A stretch of 64,000 nt of DNA from assembly GCF_003323735.1 (NCBI RefSeq), contig NZ_QOIM01000042.1, positions 740,780-804,779 on the forward strand, read 5' to 3'. The notes beneath the pieces are model-generated. The model saw only the letters and a list, made by a program, of their open reading frames with translations. It was not told the origin of the DNA and searched no databases. Below, one piece after another: positions 8,078 through 17,032 of this stretch. The first letter of the stretch is position 1. Each line of letters begins with the position of its first letter. A program made the translations under genes and the position numbers. The DNA is from Streptomyces reniochalinae. Lineage in GTDB: Bacteria; Actinomycetota; Actinomycetes; Streptomycetales; Streptomycetaceae.

Positions 8078-11000
8078 GTGGCACAAGGTGGGCGGCGGCC
8101 CACGACGTATGGGCGTCTGCTGCGGCACGGGTTCACGGACCCCGCCGCGGCCACAAGGCTGTTGGACAGTCCGCCGCTGGCATCCGTGCGGGACGACGCT
8201 CTCTTTCTGAACGCTCTGGGGGCCACGGCTGATCCGGATCTGGCGCTGCTGGGGCTGCTCCGGCTCGTCGAGGCGCTGGAGGCGGAGGCGGAGGCGGCGG
8301 AGGACCCGCAGGTTCTCCTCGGCACGCTGCTGACCGCGAAACCGCTGCGCGACCGGCTCCTCGGGGTGCTCGGGGCCTCGGACGCGCTGGCCGACCACCT
8401 GGCCCGCCATCCGCACGACTGGCGGGCGCTGGCGACGTACGAGTCGGCCGACCTGCATCCGGGCATCGAGGAGTTCGAGGCGGCCCTGCGTCAGGCCGAT
8501 GACCGTGACACGCTCCGCGTCGCGTACCGCAGGGCGCTGCTGGGCATCGCGGCCCGTGACGTGTGCGGCACCAACGACCTGGCGCACACGGCAGCGCAAC
8601 TCGCCGACCTGGCCACCGCCACGTTGCGCAGGGCGCTGGCGCAGGCCCGGCAGGCGGCTCCCGAGGACGCGGCGGCCTGCCGGCTGGCCGTCGTCGGCAT
8701 GGGCAAGGCGGGCGGCAACGAGCTCAACTACGTCTCGGACGTGGACGTCATCTTCGTCGCGGAGCCGTCCGGCACGGGGGGCCCGCAGGACGAGGCGGAG
8801 GCACTCAGGGCGGCTACGCGGGTCGCGGCGCACATGATGCGCATCTGTTCGGACACGACCGGCGAGGGCACGATCTGGCCGGTGGACGCGAATCTGCGCC
8901 CCGAGGGCCGTAACGGGCCCCTCGTGCGGACCCTCAGCAGCCACCTGGCCTACTACCAGCGCTGGGCGAAGACGTGGGAGTTCCAGGCGCTGCTCAAGGC
9001 CCGGCCGATGGCGGGCGACGCGGAGCTGGGCTACGCGTACGTGGACGCGGTGACGCCGCTGGTGTGGCAGGCGGCCGAGCGGGAGAACTTCGTCACCGAC
9101 GTGCAGCAGATGCGGCGCCGTGTCGTCGCCAGCATCCCCGCCGCGCAGGTGGAGCGCGAGCTGAAGCTGGGGCCCGGCGGGCTGCGGGACGTGGAGTTCG
9201 CCGTACAGCTTCTGCAACTGGTGCACGGCCGCAGCGACACGACGCTGCGCAGCCCCACCACGCTCGACGCCCTCGACGCGCTGGCCGCCGGGGGCTACGT
9301 GGGGCGGCAGGACGCGGCGGCGCTCGACGCCGCCTACCGCTTCCTGCGCACCATGGAGCACCGCATCCAGCTCTACCAGCTGCGCCGTACCCACCTGATG
9401 CCCGACTCCGAGGCGGACCAGCGCCGTCTGGGGCGTTCCCTCGGCTACCGCAGCGAGCCCGTCACCGAGCTGCACAAGGCGTGGCGGCGGCACGCCTCAG
9501 CGGTGCGGCGGCTGCACGAGAAGCTGTTCTACCGGCCGCTGCTGGACGCGGTCGCCCAGCTGGAGCCCGGCGAGGAGCGTCTGTCGGCACGGGCTGCCCG
9601 CCAGCGTCTGGAGGCCCTCGGGTACGCGGACCCGGCCTCGGCGCTGCGCCACCTGGAGGCGCTGGCCTCGGGCGTCAGCCGCAAGGCCGCCATCCAGCGC
9701 ACCCTGCTGCCGGTGCTGCTGGGCTGGTTCGCCGACTCCGCCGACCCGGACGCGGGCCTGCTCGGCTTCCGCAAGGTCTCCGACGCGCTGGGCAAGTCGC
9801 CGTGGTACCTGCGGCTGCTGCGCGACGAGGGCGCCGCCGCCGAGAACCTGGCGCGCGTGCTGTCCGCCGGGCGTTTCGCCCCCGACCTGCTGCTGCGCGC
9901 CCCCGAGGCCGTCGCTCTGCTGGGCGACGAGAACGGGCTGCGGCCCCGCTCCCGGGACGCGCTCTTCCAGGAGACCCTGTCCGCGGTGGGCCGTGCGGAA
10001 GGGGCCGAGGCGGCCGTCGCCGCGGCGCGCGGTGTCCGCCGCAGGGAGCTGTTCCGTACGGCCGCGGGCGACCTGATCGGTGCCTACGGCACCGAGGGAG
10101 TGGCCCAGCAGGAGCCCGGAGCGGCCTTGGACCGGGTCGGGAACGCGCTCACCGACCTCAACTCGGCCACGCTCGCCGGCGCCCTGCGCGCCGCCGTACG
10201 CGCGCAGTGGGGCGACGAGCTGCCCGCCCGCTTCGCCGTCATCGGCGTCGGCCGCTTCGGCGGCCACGAGATGGGCTACGGCTCCGACGCCGACGTCCTG
10301 TTCGTGCACGAGCCGCGCGAGGGGGTGAGCGAGCACGAGGCCGGCAAGGCGGCCTTCGCGGTCGCCACCGAGATGCGGCGGCTCCTCCAGCTGCCCACCA
10401 CCGATCCGCCGCTGGTGATGGACGCCGACCTGCGGCCCGAGGGCAAGTCCGGCGCCCTGGCCAGGTCGCTGAGTTCGTACGCGGCCTACTACGGCCGCTG
10501 GTCGGTGGTGTGGGAGAGCCAGGCGCTGCTGCGGGCCGAGTTCGTCGCCGGCGACGCCGGGCTCGGGGAGCGGTTCATGGAGCTGATCGACCCGCTCCGC
10601 TATCCCGCGGGCGGGCTCGGCGACGACTCCGTACGGGAGATCCGCCGCCTGAAGGCCCGTATGGAGAGCGAACGGCTGCCGCGCGGCGCGGACCCGACGA
10701 CCCACGCCAAGCTGGGCCGCGGCGGGCTCACCGACGTCGAGTGGACGGTGCAGCTGACGCAGCTGCGGCACGGTCACGAGCTGCCGCGGCTGCGGACCAC
10801 CAGGACGCGGGAGGCGCTGGCGGCCGCCCGGGAGGCCGAGCTGATCGGGGGCGACGACGCCGACGTGCTCGACGAGGCGTGGGTGCTGGCCTCGCGGGTG
10901 CGCAACGCGGTGATGCTCGTGCGCGGACGGCCGGGCGACACCTTCCCCTCCGAGTCGCGTGAGCTCGCCGCCGTCGGCCGCTACCTGGGCTACGACCCCG

Positions 11001-11089
11001 GACACGTCGGAGAGATGCTCGACGACTACCGCAGGGTCACGCGCCGGGCCCGCGCGGTCGTCGACCGCCTCTTCTACGACACGGAGTGA
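8078..11089 (+). CDS. glnE: Bifunctional glutamine-synthetase adenylyltransferase/deadenylase GlnE
   Basis: About 1003 residues, the normal size for GlnE, with two nucleotidyltransferase halves joined by helical linkers. The N-terminal (deadenylase) site shows GMGKAGGNELNYVSDVD then VDANLRPEGRNGP. The C-terminal (adenylylase) site shows GVGRFGGHEMGYGSDADV then MDADLRPEGKSGA. It transfers AMP to and from a Tyr of GlnA to tune ammonia assimilation. Two GTG codons are possible (8072 and 8078); AGGAG at 8068-8072 has correct spacing only to 8078. The likely target, glnA, is 35 kb away, while glnA2 lies directly upstream. Confidence 0.95.
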   Translation: MAQGGRRPTTYGRLLRHGFTDPAAATRLLDSPPLASVRDDALFLNALGATADPDLALLGLLRLVEALEAEAEAAEDPQVLLGTLLTAKPLRDRLLGVLGASDALADHLARHPHDWRALATYESADLHPGIEEFEAALRQADDRDTLRVAYRRALLGIAARDVCGTNDLAHTAAQLADLATATLRRALAQARQAAPEDAAACRLAVVGMGKAGGNELNYVSDVDVIFVAEPSGTGGPQDEAEALRAATRVAAHMMRICSDTTGEGTIWPVDANLRPEGRNGPLVRTLSSHLAYYQRWAKTWEFQALLKARPMAGDAELGYAYVDAVTPLVWQAAERENFVTDVQQMRRRVVASIPAAQVERELKLGPGGLRDVEFAVQLLQLVHGRSDTTLRSPTTLDALDALAAGGYVGRQDAAALDAAYRFLRTMEHRIQLYQLRRTHLMPDSEADQRRLGRSLGYRSEPVTELHKAWRRHASAVRRLHEKLFYRPLLDAVAQLEPGEERLSARAARQRLEALGYADPASALRHLEALASGVSRKAAIQRTLLPVLLGWFADSADPDAGLLGFRKVSDALGKSPWYLRLLRDEGAAAENLARVLSAGRFAPDLLLRAPEAVALLGDENGLRPRSRDALFQETLSAVGRAEGAEAAVAAARGVRRRELFRTAAGDLIGAYGTEGVAQQEPGAALDRVGNALTDLNSATLAGALRAAVRAQWGDELPARFAVIGVGRFGGHEMGYGSDADVLFVHEPREGVSEHEAGKAAFAVATEMRRLLQLPTTDPPLVMDADLRPEGKSGALARSLSSYAAYYGRWSVVWESQALLRAEFVAGDAGLGERFMELIDPLRYPAGGLGDDSVREIRRLKARMESERLPRGADPTTHAKLGRGGLTDVEWTVQLTQLRHGHELPRLRTTRTREALAAAREAELIGGDDADVLDEAWVLASRVRNAVMLVRGRPGDTFPSESRELAAVGRYLGYDPGHVGEMLDDYRRVTRRARAVVDRLFYDTE

Positions 11090-11124
11090 CGCCACCCCGG
11101 CCCGCCCTTTCACCCATTTCTGGA

Positions 11125-11210
11125 GGCTCCGCCCCCAGACCCCGGTCCTCAAGCTCCCCCAGACTTCGTCCGGGAGGTGCCCCCAGGCGCTTGAGGACGA
11201 GCGAAGCGTC
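11125..11210. repeat. Dispersed GC-rich intergenic repeat, copy 2
   Basis: GGCTCCGCCCCCAGACCCC at 11125-11143 and the following CTCCCCCAGACTTCGTCCGG block repeat the elements found after glnA2. The copy lies between the convergent glnE and PAP2 genes and probably serves as a two-way transcript end. Confidence 0.6.
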
Positions 11211-11267
11211 ACCGCGGATGTGGGGCACACCCCGCGGAAACGGTGAAAGGGCGGGGCCGGGGCGAGC

Positions 11268-12134
11268 TCAGGCAGGGGCGGCGGCCAACCTCGGCAGCCG
11301 GTAGGAGACGCGGCCGTACCACGCGTAGGAGAGGGCGAAGCCGAGGGCGAGGCAGCAGAGACCGCCGACGGCGTCGAGCCAGAAGTGGTTGGCGGTGCTC
11401 ACGATGACCAGCAGGGTCGTCGCCGGATACAGCGCCCCCAGCACCTTGACCCACACGGGCCGCGCCAGCATGGCGATCGTGATGCCGCACCAGACGGACC
11501 ACCCTATGTGCATGGAGGGCATGGCGGCGTACTGGTTCGACATCTGCGCCAGGTTCCCCGAGGCCATGGAGCCCCACGTCTCGTGGACGTTCACCGTGTC
11601 GATGAAGTGCCCGCCGCCCATCAGCCGGGGCGGGGCCAGCGGGAAGAGGTAGTAGCCCAGCAGCGCCGACCCCGTCGTGGCGAAGAGGACCAGCCGTGTC
11701 GCGGCGTACCGCCCGGGGTGGGCGCGGTAGAGCCACACCAGCACGCCGATGGTCACGACGAAGTGCAACGTGGCGTAGTAGTAGTTCATCGTGACGATCA
11801 GCCACGTCACCCCGCCTATGGCGTGGTTGACGGAGGCTTCGACGGCGATCCCGAGGGTGTGCTCGGTGCGCCAGATCCAGTCCGCGTTCCGCAGCGCTTC
11901 GGCGCGCTGCTCAGGGACGGCGTTGCGGATCAGGGAGTACGTCCAGTAGCTGATCGCGATGAGGGCGATCTCGAACCACAGGCGGGGGTGCCTGGGAGAG
12001 CGCCACCTGGCCAGGGCGCTTCTGCGGGGGCGTGCGTCCTCGCCCGTCCCCGGGCGCGCAGGGGTCTGCTGCGCCGCGGCTTCGTCCGTCTCGTGCCGGG
12101 TGTCTTCTTCGGTCCTCGTGGTCGGTACCCCCAT
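11268..12134 (-). CDS. PAP2-superfamily membrane phosphatase/transferase (AUR1-like)
   Basis: A 288-residue membrane protein with a Pro/Arg-rich cytoplasmic N-terminus of about 50 residues and six predicted transmembrane helices. The PAP2 signature is split as in the inositolphosphotransferase-like branch: AAMPSMHIGWSVWCG carries the first catalytic His, and TANHFWLDAVGG carries the nucleophile-type His and the Asp. Family members dephosphorylate lipid pyrophosphates or transfer phospho-headgroups at the outer membrane face. It follows malR on the same strand but is separated by a strong terminator hairpin. Confidence 0.85.
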   Translation of the reverse strand: MGVPTTRTEEDTRHETDEAAAQQTPARPGTGEDARPRRSALARWRSPRHPRLWFEIALIAISYWTYSLIRNAVPEQRAEALRNADWIWRTEHTLGIAVEASVNHAIGGVTWLIVTMNYYYATLHFVVTIGVLVWLYRAHPGRYAATRLVLFATTGSALLGYYLFPLAPPRLMGGGHFIDTVNVHETWGSMASGNLAQMSNQYAAMPSMHIGWSVWCGITIAMLARPVWVKVLGALYPATTLLVIVSTANHFWLDAVGGLCCLALGFALSYAWYGRVSYRLPRLAAAPA

Positions 12135-12191
12135 AGGGCGACAGTCTGCCAGACGGGGTGAACCGGCCGATCATCCTGCGGTCGGGTCTTG

Positions 12192-12229
12192 GCCCGCTCG
12201 CCTCCACCCCGCGGTGGAGGCGAGCGGGC
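12192..12229 (-). terminator. Strong hairpin after malR
   Basis: A perfect 17-base stem (12192-12208 with 12213-12229) closes a CCGC loop about ten bases past the malR stop. It separates malR from the PAP2 gene. Confidence 0.75.
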
Positions 12230-12237
12230 GAGAGGTG

Positions 12238-13248
12238 TCAGGGATGCCTGCGGGACGCGGTGGATCCGCGTACCACCAGCTCAGGCAGGAAGACGAACTC
12301 GGTGTGCGGCGCGGGGGTGCCGTCGATCTCCTCCAGCAGGGTGCGGACGGCGGCCTGGCCCATCGCGGTCACCGGCTGCCGGATCGTCGTCAGGGGCGGG
12401 TCGGTGAAGGCGATGAGGGGAGAGTCGTCGAACCCGATGACGGAGACGTCGTCGGGAACGGCGAGCCCCCGCTGCCGGGCGGCGCGGATCGCGCCGAGCG
12501 CCATCATGTCGCTGGCACACACGACGGCGGTGCACCCGCGCGCCAGCAGCTCGCCCGTCGCGGCCTGGCCGCCCTCGAGTGTGTAGAGGGAGTGCTGGAT
12601 CAGCGGCGCGCAGTCCGTCGCGAAGTGCTCGCGCATCGTCCGGGTGAAGCCCTCGATCTTCCGCTGGACGGGGACGAAGCGCTCGGGGCCGAGCGCGAGG
12701 CCGATGCGCTCGTGGCCGAGGGAGGCCAGATGGGTGACGGCCAGCCGCATGGCGGCCCGGTCGTCGGGGGAGACGAAGGGGGCGCGCACGCCCGCGGAGT
12801 AGCCGTTGACCAGGACGAAGGGGACGCCCTGGCCGTGCAGCCGTTCGTACCGCCCGGTGTCGGCGGTGGTGTCGGCGTGCAGCCCGGAGACGAAGATGAT
12901 CCCGGCCACGCCCCGGTCGACCAGCATCTCCGTCAACTCGTCCTCGGTGGAGCCGCCGGGCGTCTGGGTGGCGAGCACGGGCGTGTAGCCCTGCCTGGTG
13001 AGGCCCTGCGCGATCACCTGTGCGAAGGCCGGGAAAATCGGATTCTCCAACTCGGGCGTGATCAGCCCCACCAGGCCCTCGCTGCGGCGGCGCAGCTTGA
13101 CGGGGCGCTCGTAGCCCAGGACGTCGAGCGCGGCCAGGACGGATTCGCGGGTGGCCGCGGCGACGCCGGGCTTGCCGTTGAGGACCCGGCTGACCGTGGC
13201 TTCGCTGACCCCCGCCTGCGCTGCGATGTCAGCTAGCCGTGCGGTCAC
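12238..13248 (-). CDS. malR: MalR, LacI-family maltose operon repressor
   Basis: A 336-residue LacI-family repressor. The HTH is TARLADIAAQAGVSEATVSR at the N-terminus, then a hinge and an effector-binding domain (LVGLITPELENPIFPAFAQV). In Streptomyces, MalR represses malEFG and is released by maltodextrins. The GTG at 13248 is chosen because the HTH begins there; an upstream extension would run into a decayed alpha-glucosidase. It is divergent from malE and closely similar along its length to the second LacI-type protein at 18676-19695. Confidence 0.9.
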   Translation of the reverse strand: MTARLADIAAQAGVSEATVSRVLNGKPGVAAATRESVLAALDVLGYERPVKLRRRSEGLVGLITPELENPIFPAFAQVIAQGLTRQGYTPVLATQTPGGSTEDELTEMLVDRGVAGIIFVSGLHADTTADTGRYERLHGQGVPFVLVNGYSAGVRAPFVSPDDRAAMRLAVTHLASLGHERIGLALGPERFVPVQRKIEGFTRTMREHFATDCAPLIQHSLYTLEGGQAATGELLARGCTAVVCASDMMALGAIRAARQRGLAVPDDVSVIGFDDSPLIAFTDPPLTTIRQPVTAMGQAAVRTLLEEIDGTPAPHTEFVFLPELVVRGSTASRRHP

Positions 13249-13273
13249 AGGACCGGACCTTACCGGCAGTGCC

Positions 13274-13560
13274 TCACGCTGCCCACCAGGTGTAGGAATG
13301 AGCCGGGATCCGCAGCCGTCCGGCACCCGCCCCGGCCTCCGTGGAGTCCCGCGACTCCCAGCCAGAACCGCGGCACGGAGTCGAACCTTCTCTCCACACC
13401 GAGTCCGGCCAGGTACGGCAGGCGCCCCCGGTACGCCCGGCAGGTCCCCGGTCCCGTCGCCGTCGGCGAACGAGCGGGCGTAGACCTGGTGGCTGACGGC
13501 GTCGCGCCACCAGCCACGGGGGCGGGGGCGAAGTGGGGCAAGCCGGTGTTCAACGGCCAC
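13274..13560 (-). pseudogene. Remnant of an alpha-glucosidase (aglA) gene
   Basis: Read leftward from GTG 13560, frame one encodes WWRDAVSHQVYARSFADGDG, clearly related to the start of the intact aglA product (WWRDAVIYQIYPRSFADGDG). A second frame then gives GRLPYLAGLGV (intact: RRLPHLARLGV). A third frame ends SYTWWAA-stop at 13274, recalling the intact C-terminus TTAWWVRG. About 290 bases therefore hold both ends of a roughly 1.65-kb gene, with at least two frameshifts and a large internal deletion. It sits 26 bases before malR, just as intact aglA abuts the second malR-like gene. Confidence 0.8.
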
Positions 13561-13622
13561 ATCGCGGGCTGATGCCCAAAGTCACGTGGCCCGCGGGTGC
13601 GCGCGACAGGCCGACAGGGGCC

Positions 13623-13643
13623 CTTGCAGAAATTTACCGCAAG
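13623..13643. promoter_or_regulatory. Putative MalR operator upstream of malE
   Basis: CTTGC (13623-13627) and GCAAG (13639-13643) are inverted around 11 bases, followed by CTCTTTCAA. CTTGCA/CTTTCAA-type elements are the known style of MalR sites in Streptomyces mal promoters. The site lies about 90 bases upstream of the malE start. Confidence 0.55.
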
Positions 13644-13732
13644 CTCTTTCAATCGTGTGGCGCCGCTGTTACGTTCCTCCGCAGCCGAGCGCCGCTCACG
13701 GCGCGCGCTCTCACCTTGCGGAGGGATCGGAC

Positions 13733-15004
13733 ATGCGGCGTGGCATAGGCGCCACCGCGCTGATAGCGGGACTGGCTCTTGCGGCAACGGCTTGCGGCGG
13801 CGACGCGGACGGCGGCAACGCCTCCAGCGGCGCGATCGAAGGGACCGTCACCTTCTGGGACACCTCGAACGAGGGCGAGAAGGACACCTACAAGAAGATC
13901 GCCGAGGACTTCGAGAAGAAACACGCGAAGGTGGACGTCAAGTACGTGCACGTCAACTTCGGTGACGCCAACCAGAAGTTCAAGAACGCCGCAGGCGGCA
14001 ACTCCGGTGCCCCCGACGTGATGCGCACGGAGGTCGCCTGGGTCGCCGACTTCGCCAACCTCGGTTATCTCGCCCCCCTCGACGGCACTCCGGCCCTGCA
14101 CGACGAGGACGACTACCTGAAGACCGCGGCGGGCTCCACGAGGTTCGAGGGCAAGACGTACGCGGTCCCGCAGGTCACCGACACCCTCGGGCTCTTCTAC
14201 AACAAGCGGCTGCTGAAGGAAGCGGGCGTGAAGGTGCCCACCTCCTTCGCACAGCTGAAGAAGAACGCCGGGAAGATCAAGGACGAGACCGGCGCCACCG
14301 CGCTCTACCTGCGCGGCGACGACCCCTACTGGTTCCTGCCCTACCTCTACGGCGAGGGCGGCGACCTCATCGACCCCGGGCACAAGAAGGTCACCGTCGA
14401 CGACGAACCCGGTGTGCGCGCCCTCGCCACCATGAAGGACCTCGTCGACTCCGGCGCCGCGGTCACCGACAGCAGCGACGGCCAGGAGAACGGCATGAGG
14501 GCCTTCCAGGACGGCAAGGTCGCCATGATCGTCGACGGCCCCTGGGACCTCGCCCTCGCCCGTCAGGGCAAGGAGTTCAAGGGCGCGAAGAAGGACAACC
14601 TCGGGGTGGCGGCCGTCCCGGCAGGCAGCAGGGCCCAGGGCTCGCCGCAGGGCGGCTGGAACCTTTCCGTCTACGCCGGCACCGAGAACATGCGGGCCTC
14701 GCAGGAATTCGTCAAGTACATGAGCAGCGCCGAGGTGCAGACCCGCACCACGAAGGAGCTGTCCCTCCTGCCCACGCGCACGTCCGTGTACGAGAAGTCC
14801 GCGGTGCGGAGCAACGAGATGGTCGAGTTCTTCCGGCCCGCGGTCGACAAGGCGGTACAGCGGCCGTGGATCGCCGAGGGCAACTCGCTGTTCGAGCCCG
14901 TCAGGGTCGGCGTCGACGGGGTCCTCGCCCAGGGCAGGTCACCCGAGAAGGCAGCGCGGGACGTCGGGGAGGAGTTCCGCAAGCTCCTGAAGGACTACAA
15001 GTAA
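13733..15004 (+). CDS. malE: Maltose/maltodextrin ABC transporter substrate-binding lipoprotein MalE
   Basis: A 423-residue extracellular solute-binding protein (family 1). The signal peptide (from MRRGIGATAL) ends in a lipobox ATAC at about residues 18-21, so the mature protein is lipid-anchored. The binding-protein body includes GTVTFWDTSNEGE and MIVDGPWDL. The ATG at 13733 has GGAGGG seven bases upstream; longer in-frame versions lack a signal peptide. It leads the malEFG operon and delivers maltodextrins to the MalF/MalG permease. The ATPase is not encoded here, as expected in Streptomyces, where a shared MsiK serves several importers. Confidence 0.92.
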   Translation: MRRGIGATALIAGLALAATACGGDADGGNASSGAIEGTVTFWDTSNEGEKDTYKKIAEDFEKKHAKVDVKYVHVNFGDANQKFKNAAGGNSGAPDVMRTEVAWVADFANLGYLAPLDGTPALHDEDDYLKTAAGSTRFEGKTYAVPQVTDTLGLFYNKRLLKEAGVKVPTSFAQLKKNAGKIKDETGATALYLRGDDPYWFLPYLYGEGGDLIDPGHKKVTVDDEPGVRALATMKDLVDSGAAVTDSSDGQENGMRAFQDGKVAMIVDGPWDLALARQGKEFKGAKKDNLGVAAVPAGSRAQGSPQGGWNLSVYAGTENMRASQEFVKYMSSAEVQTRTTKELSLLPTRTSVYEKSAVRSNEMVEFFRPAVDKAVQRPWIAEGNSLFEPVRVGVDGVLAQGRSPEKAARDVGEEFRKLLKDYK

Positions 15005-15064
15005 GGGGCCACTCCCCGGGGGGCCGGAAACGGCCGCCCCGCGGAGAAGGGAAGCGCAACAGAC

Positions 15065-15991
15065 ATGAAGCGGATCATCGCCCTGTCGGCGAGACACTGG
15101 TACGCGTGGGCCATGGTGGCCCCGGTGATCCTGGTCATCGGGCTGATCATCGGCTACCCCCTCACCCGCGGTGTCTACCTCTCCCTCACCGACGCCGACG
15201 AGGCCAACGTCGAGCGCCACATCGGCGTGAACGACATCCCGGCCACCTACGACTTCATCGGCCTGGACAACTACCGCCGGATCCTGTCCGACAGCGTCTT
15301 CTGGGACCGGCTCGGCTGGACGGCGGTGTGGACGGCGGGGTGTGTCGGCGTCACCTTCGTGCTGGGGCTGACGCTCGCGAACATGCTGAACCGGCGCGTG
15401 AAGGGCCGCACCTTCTACCGGGTGGCGATGATCGTGCCGTGGGGGATCCCCGCGTTCGTCTCCGTCTTCGCCTGGAAGATGCTGTTCAACGAGAAGAACG
15501 GGCTGCTGAACAAGGTGCTCGAGGGTGGCGGGATCGACGCGGTCCCGTGGCTCGGGGACCCGACGTGGGCGAAGCTGTCGGTGGTCGCCGTCAACGTGTG
15601 GCTGGGCGTGCCGTTCATGATCGTGGCGATGCTGGGGGCGCTCCAGGCGATACCCGGCGAGCTGTACGAGGCGGCCGAGATGGACGGCGCCGGGCCCTGG
15701 CAGCGGTTCCGCAACATCACGCTGCCGGGGGTGCGCGCGGTCAGCAGCACGGTGGTCCTGCTGAGCACCATCTGGACGTTCAACATGTTCCCGGTGATCT
15801 ACCTGCTCACCAAGGGCGGCCCCGGGGACTCGACGGAGATCCTGGTGACGTACGCCTTCCGGCTGTCCTTCGTCAACAGCCCCCGCGACTTCGCCACCTC
15901 GGCCGCCTGGGGTGTCCTCATCCTGCTGCTGCTCTCGCTGTTCACGGTCGTCTATCGGCGCGCGCTGCGCCGCCAAGGGGAGGCGTGGTGA
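15065..15991 (+). CDS. malF: Maltose ABC transporter permease MalF
   Basis: A 308-residue permease with six transmembrane helices and the cytoplasmic EAA loop EAAEMDGAGPWQRFRNITLP, which contacts the ATPase. Between the first two helices there is an external segment of roughly 60 residues rather than the very large domain of E. coli MalF. The ATG at 15065 follows AGAAGGGAAG. Its stop overlaps malG (GTGGTGA), so MalF and MalG are coupled as a heterodimer. Confidence 0.92.
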   Translation: MKRIIALSARHWYAWAMVAPVILVIGLIIGYPLTRGVYLSLTDADEANVERHIGVNDIPATYDFIGLDNYRRILSDSVFWDRLGWTAVWTAGCVGVTFVLGLTLANMLNRRVKGRTFYRVAMIVPWGIPAFVSVFAWKMLFNEKNGLLNKVLEGGGIDAVPWLGDPTWAKLSVVAVNVWLGVPFMIVAMLGALQAIPGELYEAAEMDGAGPWQRFRNITLPGVRAVSSTVVLLSTIWTFNMFPVIYLLTKGGPGDSTEILVTYAFRLSFVNSPRDFATSAAWGVLILLLLSLFTVVYRRALRRQGEAW

Positions 15992-16923
15992 CGACGACTC
16001 CGTCGCGAACCGCCGGAACACGCACCGAAGAGCCGGAGAGCGCCGGCCCGCGCGACGCGAGCCGGCGCGTGGCGGGCGAGCGCGGTGGCGGGCCACGACG
16101 CCGGAGGAGAACACCGGCGGCCTCCGCAGGGCTGCATGCCGGGCTGCTGACCGGCACGGTCTGCGCGCTGTTTCCCCCGCTGTGGCTGCTGGTCACCTCG
16201 TTCAAGCCGAAGAGCGAGTCGTTCACGACCGCGCTGGTCAAGGACTTCACCTTCGGCAACTACCGCCACGTCGTCGCCGACACCCACTTCCTGTCGTGGT
16301 TCGGGAACTCTTTGACCGTGGTCGTCGGTACCACCGTCATCGGGGTGTTCATCGCGGCGACCACCGGCTACGCCCTCAGCCGCTTCCGCTTCCCCGGCAT
16401 GCGCCCGCTGATGTGGATTCTGCTCATCACGCAGATGTTCCCGATGGCGGTCCTCATCGTGCCGCTGTACAACACCATGGCGAACCTGGGCCTGCTCAAC
16501 CAGCCCGCCGGCCTGATCGTCACGTATCTGACGGTGGCCGTGCCGTTCTGCGCGTGGATGATGAAGGGGTTCTTCGACACGATTCCCGTCGACATCGACG
16601 AGTCGGGGCGGGTGGACGGGCTCAACCCGTTCGGCACCTTCTGGCGGCTGATCCTGCCGCTGGCGAAGCCGGGCATCGCCGTCACCGGGTTCTACTCCTT
16701 CGTCACGGCCTGGGCCGAGGTCGCCTACGCGACGGCGTTCATGACGGGCGAGGAGAACCAGACGCTGGCGGGCGGCCTACAGAACTTCGTCAACCGCTAC
16801 GGCACCGACTGGGGTTCGATGACGGCGGCAGCCGTGATCGTCGCCGTCCCGGCCGGCCTCGTGTTCGGCTTCGCGCAGCGCCACCTGGTCTCCGGGCTGA
16901 CCGCCGGAGCGACGAAAGCCTAG
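15988..16923 (+). CDS. malG: Maltose ABC transporter permease MalG
   Basis: A 311-residue inner-membrane permease with six helices and an EAA-like loop (PVDIDESGRVDGLNPFGTFW, in which the usual EAA reads DES). The N-terminal 45 residues are a charged cytoplasmic extension. The GTG at 15988 has AAGGGGAGG four bases upstream and overlaps the malF stop. It ends 109 bases before aglA, with no strong terminator seen, so read-through into aglA is possible. Confidence 0.92.
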   Translation: MTTTPSRTAGTRTEEPESAGPRDASRRVAGERGGGPRRRRRTPAASAGLHAGLLTGTVCALFPPLWLLVTSFKPKSESFTTALVKDFTFGNYRHVVADTHFLSWFGNSLTVVVGTTVIGVFIAATTGYALSRFRFPGMRPLMWILLITQMFPMAVLIVPLYNTMANLGLLNQPAGLIVTYLTVAVPFCAWMMKGFFDTIPVDIDESGRVDGLNPFGTFWRLILPLAKPGIAVTGFYSFVTAWAEVAYATAFMTGEENQTLAGGLQNFVNRYGTDWGSMTAAAVIVAVPAGLVFGFAQRHLVSGLTAGATKA

Positions 16924-17032
16924 CCCCGCCGACCCTGCTCCCGGACCCGGCCGGGCCGCCGGTGCCCTCCCGGCACCCGCCCGCCCGGTCTCCTCCTTCT
17001 CCCCGCGGTGGCGGGGCAACGATTGGGACGTG

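Noticed and set aside
12238..13560. A 440-residue MalR with a long N-terminal extension
   Set aside because: The extension encodes the start of a decayed alpha-glucosidase; the HTH begins at GTG 13248.
13649..14383. A 244-codon frame opposite malE
   Set aside because: It lies wholly antisense to a well-supported lipoprotein gene and shows a shadow composition rich in Val, Gly and Leu with no motif.
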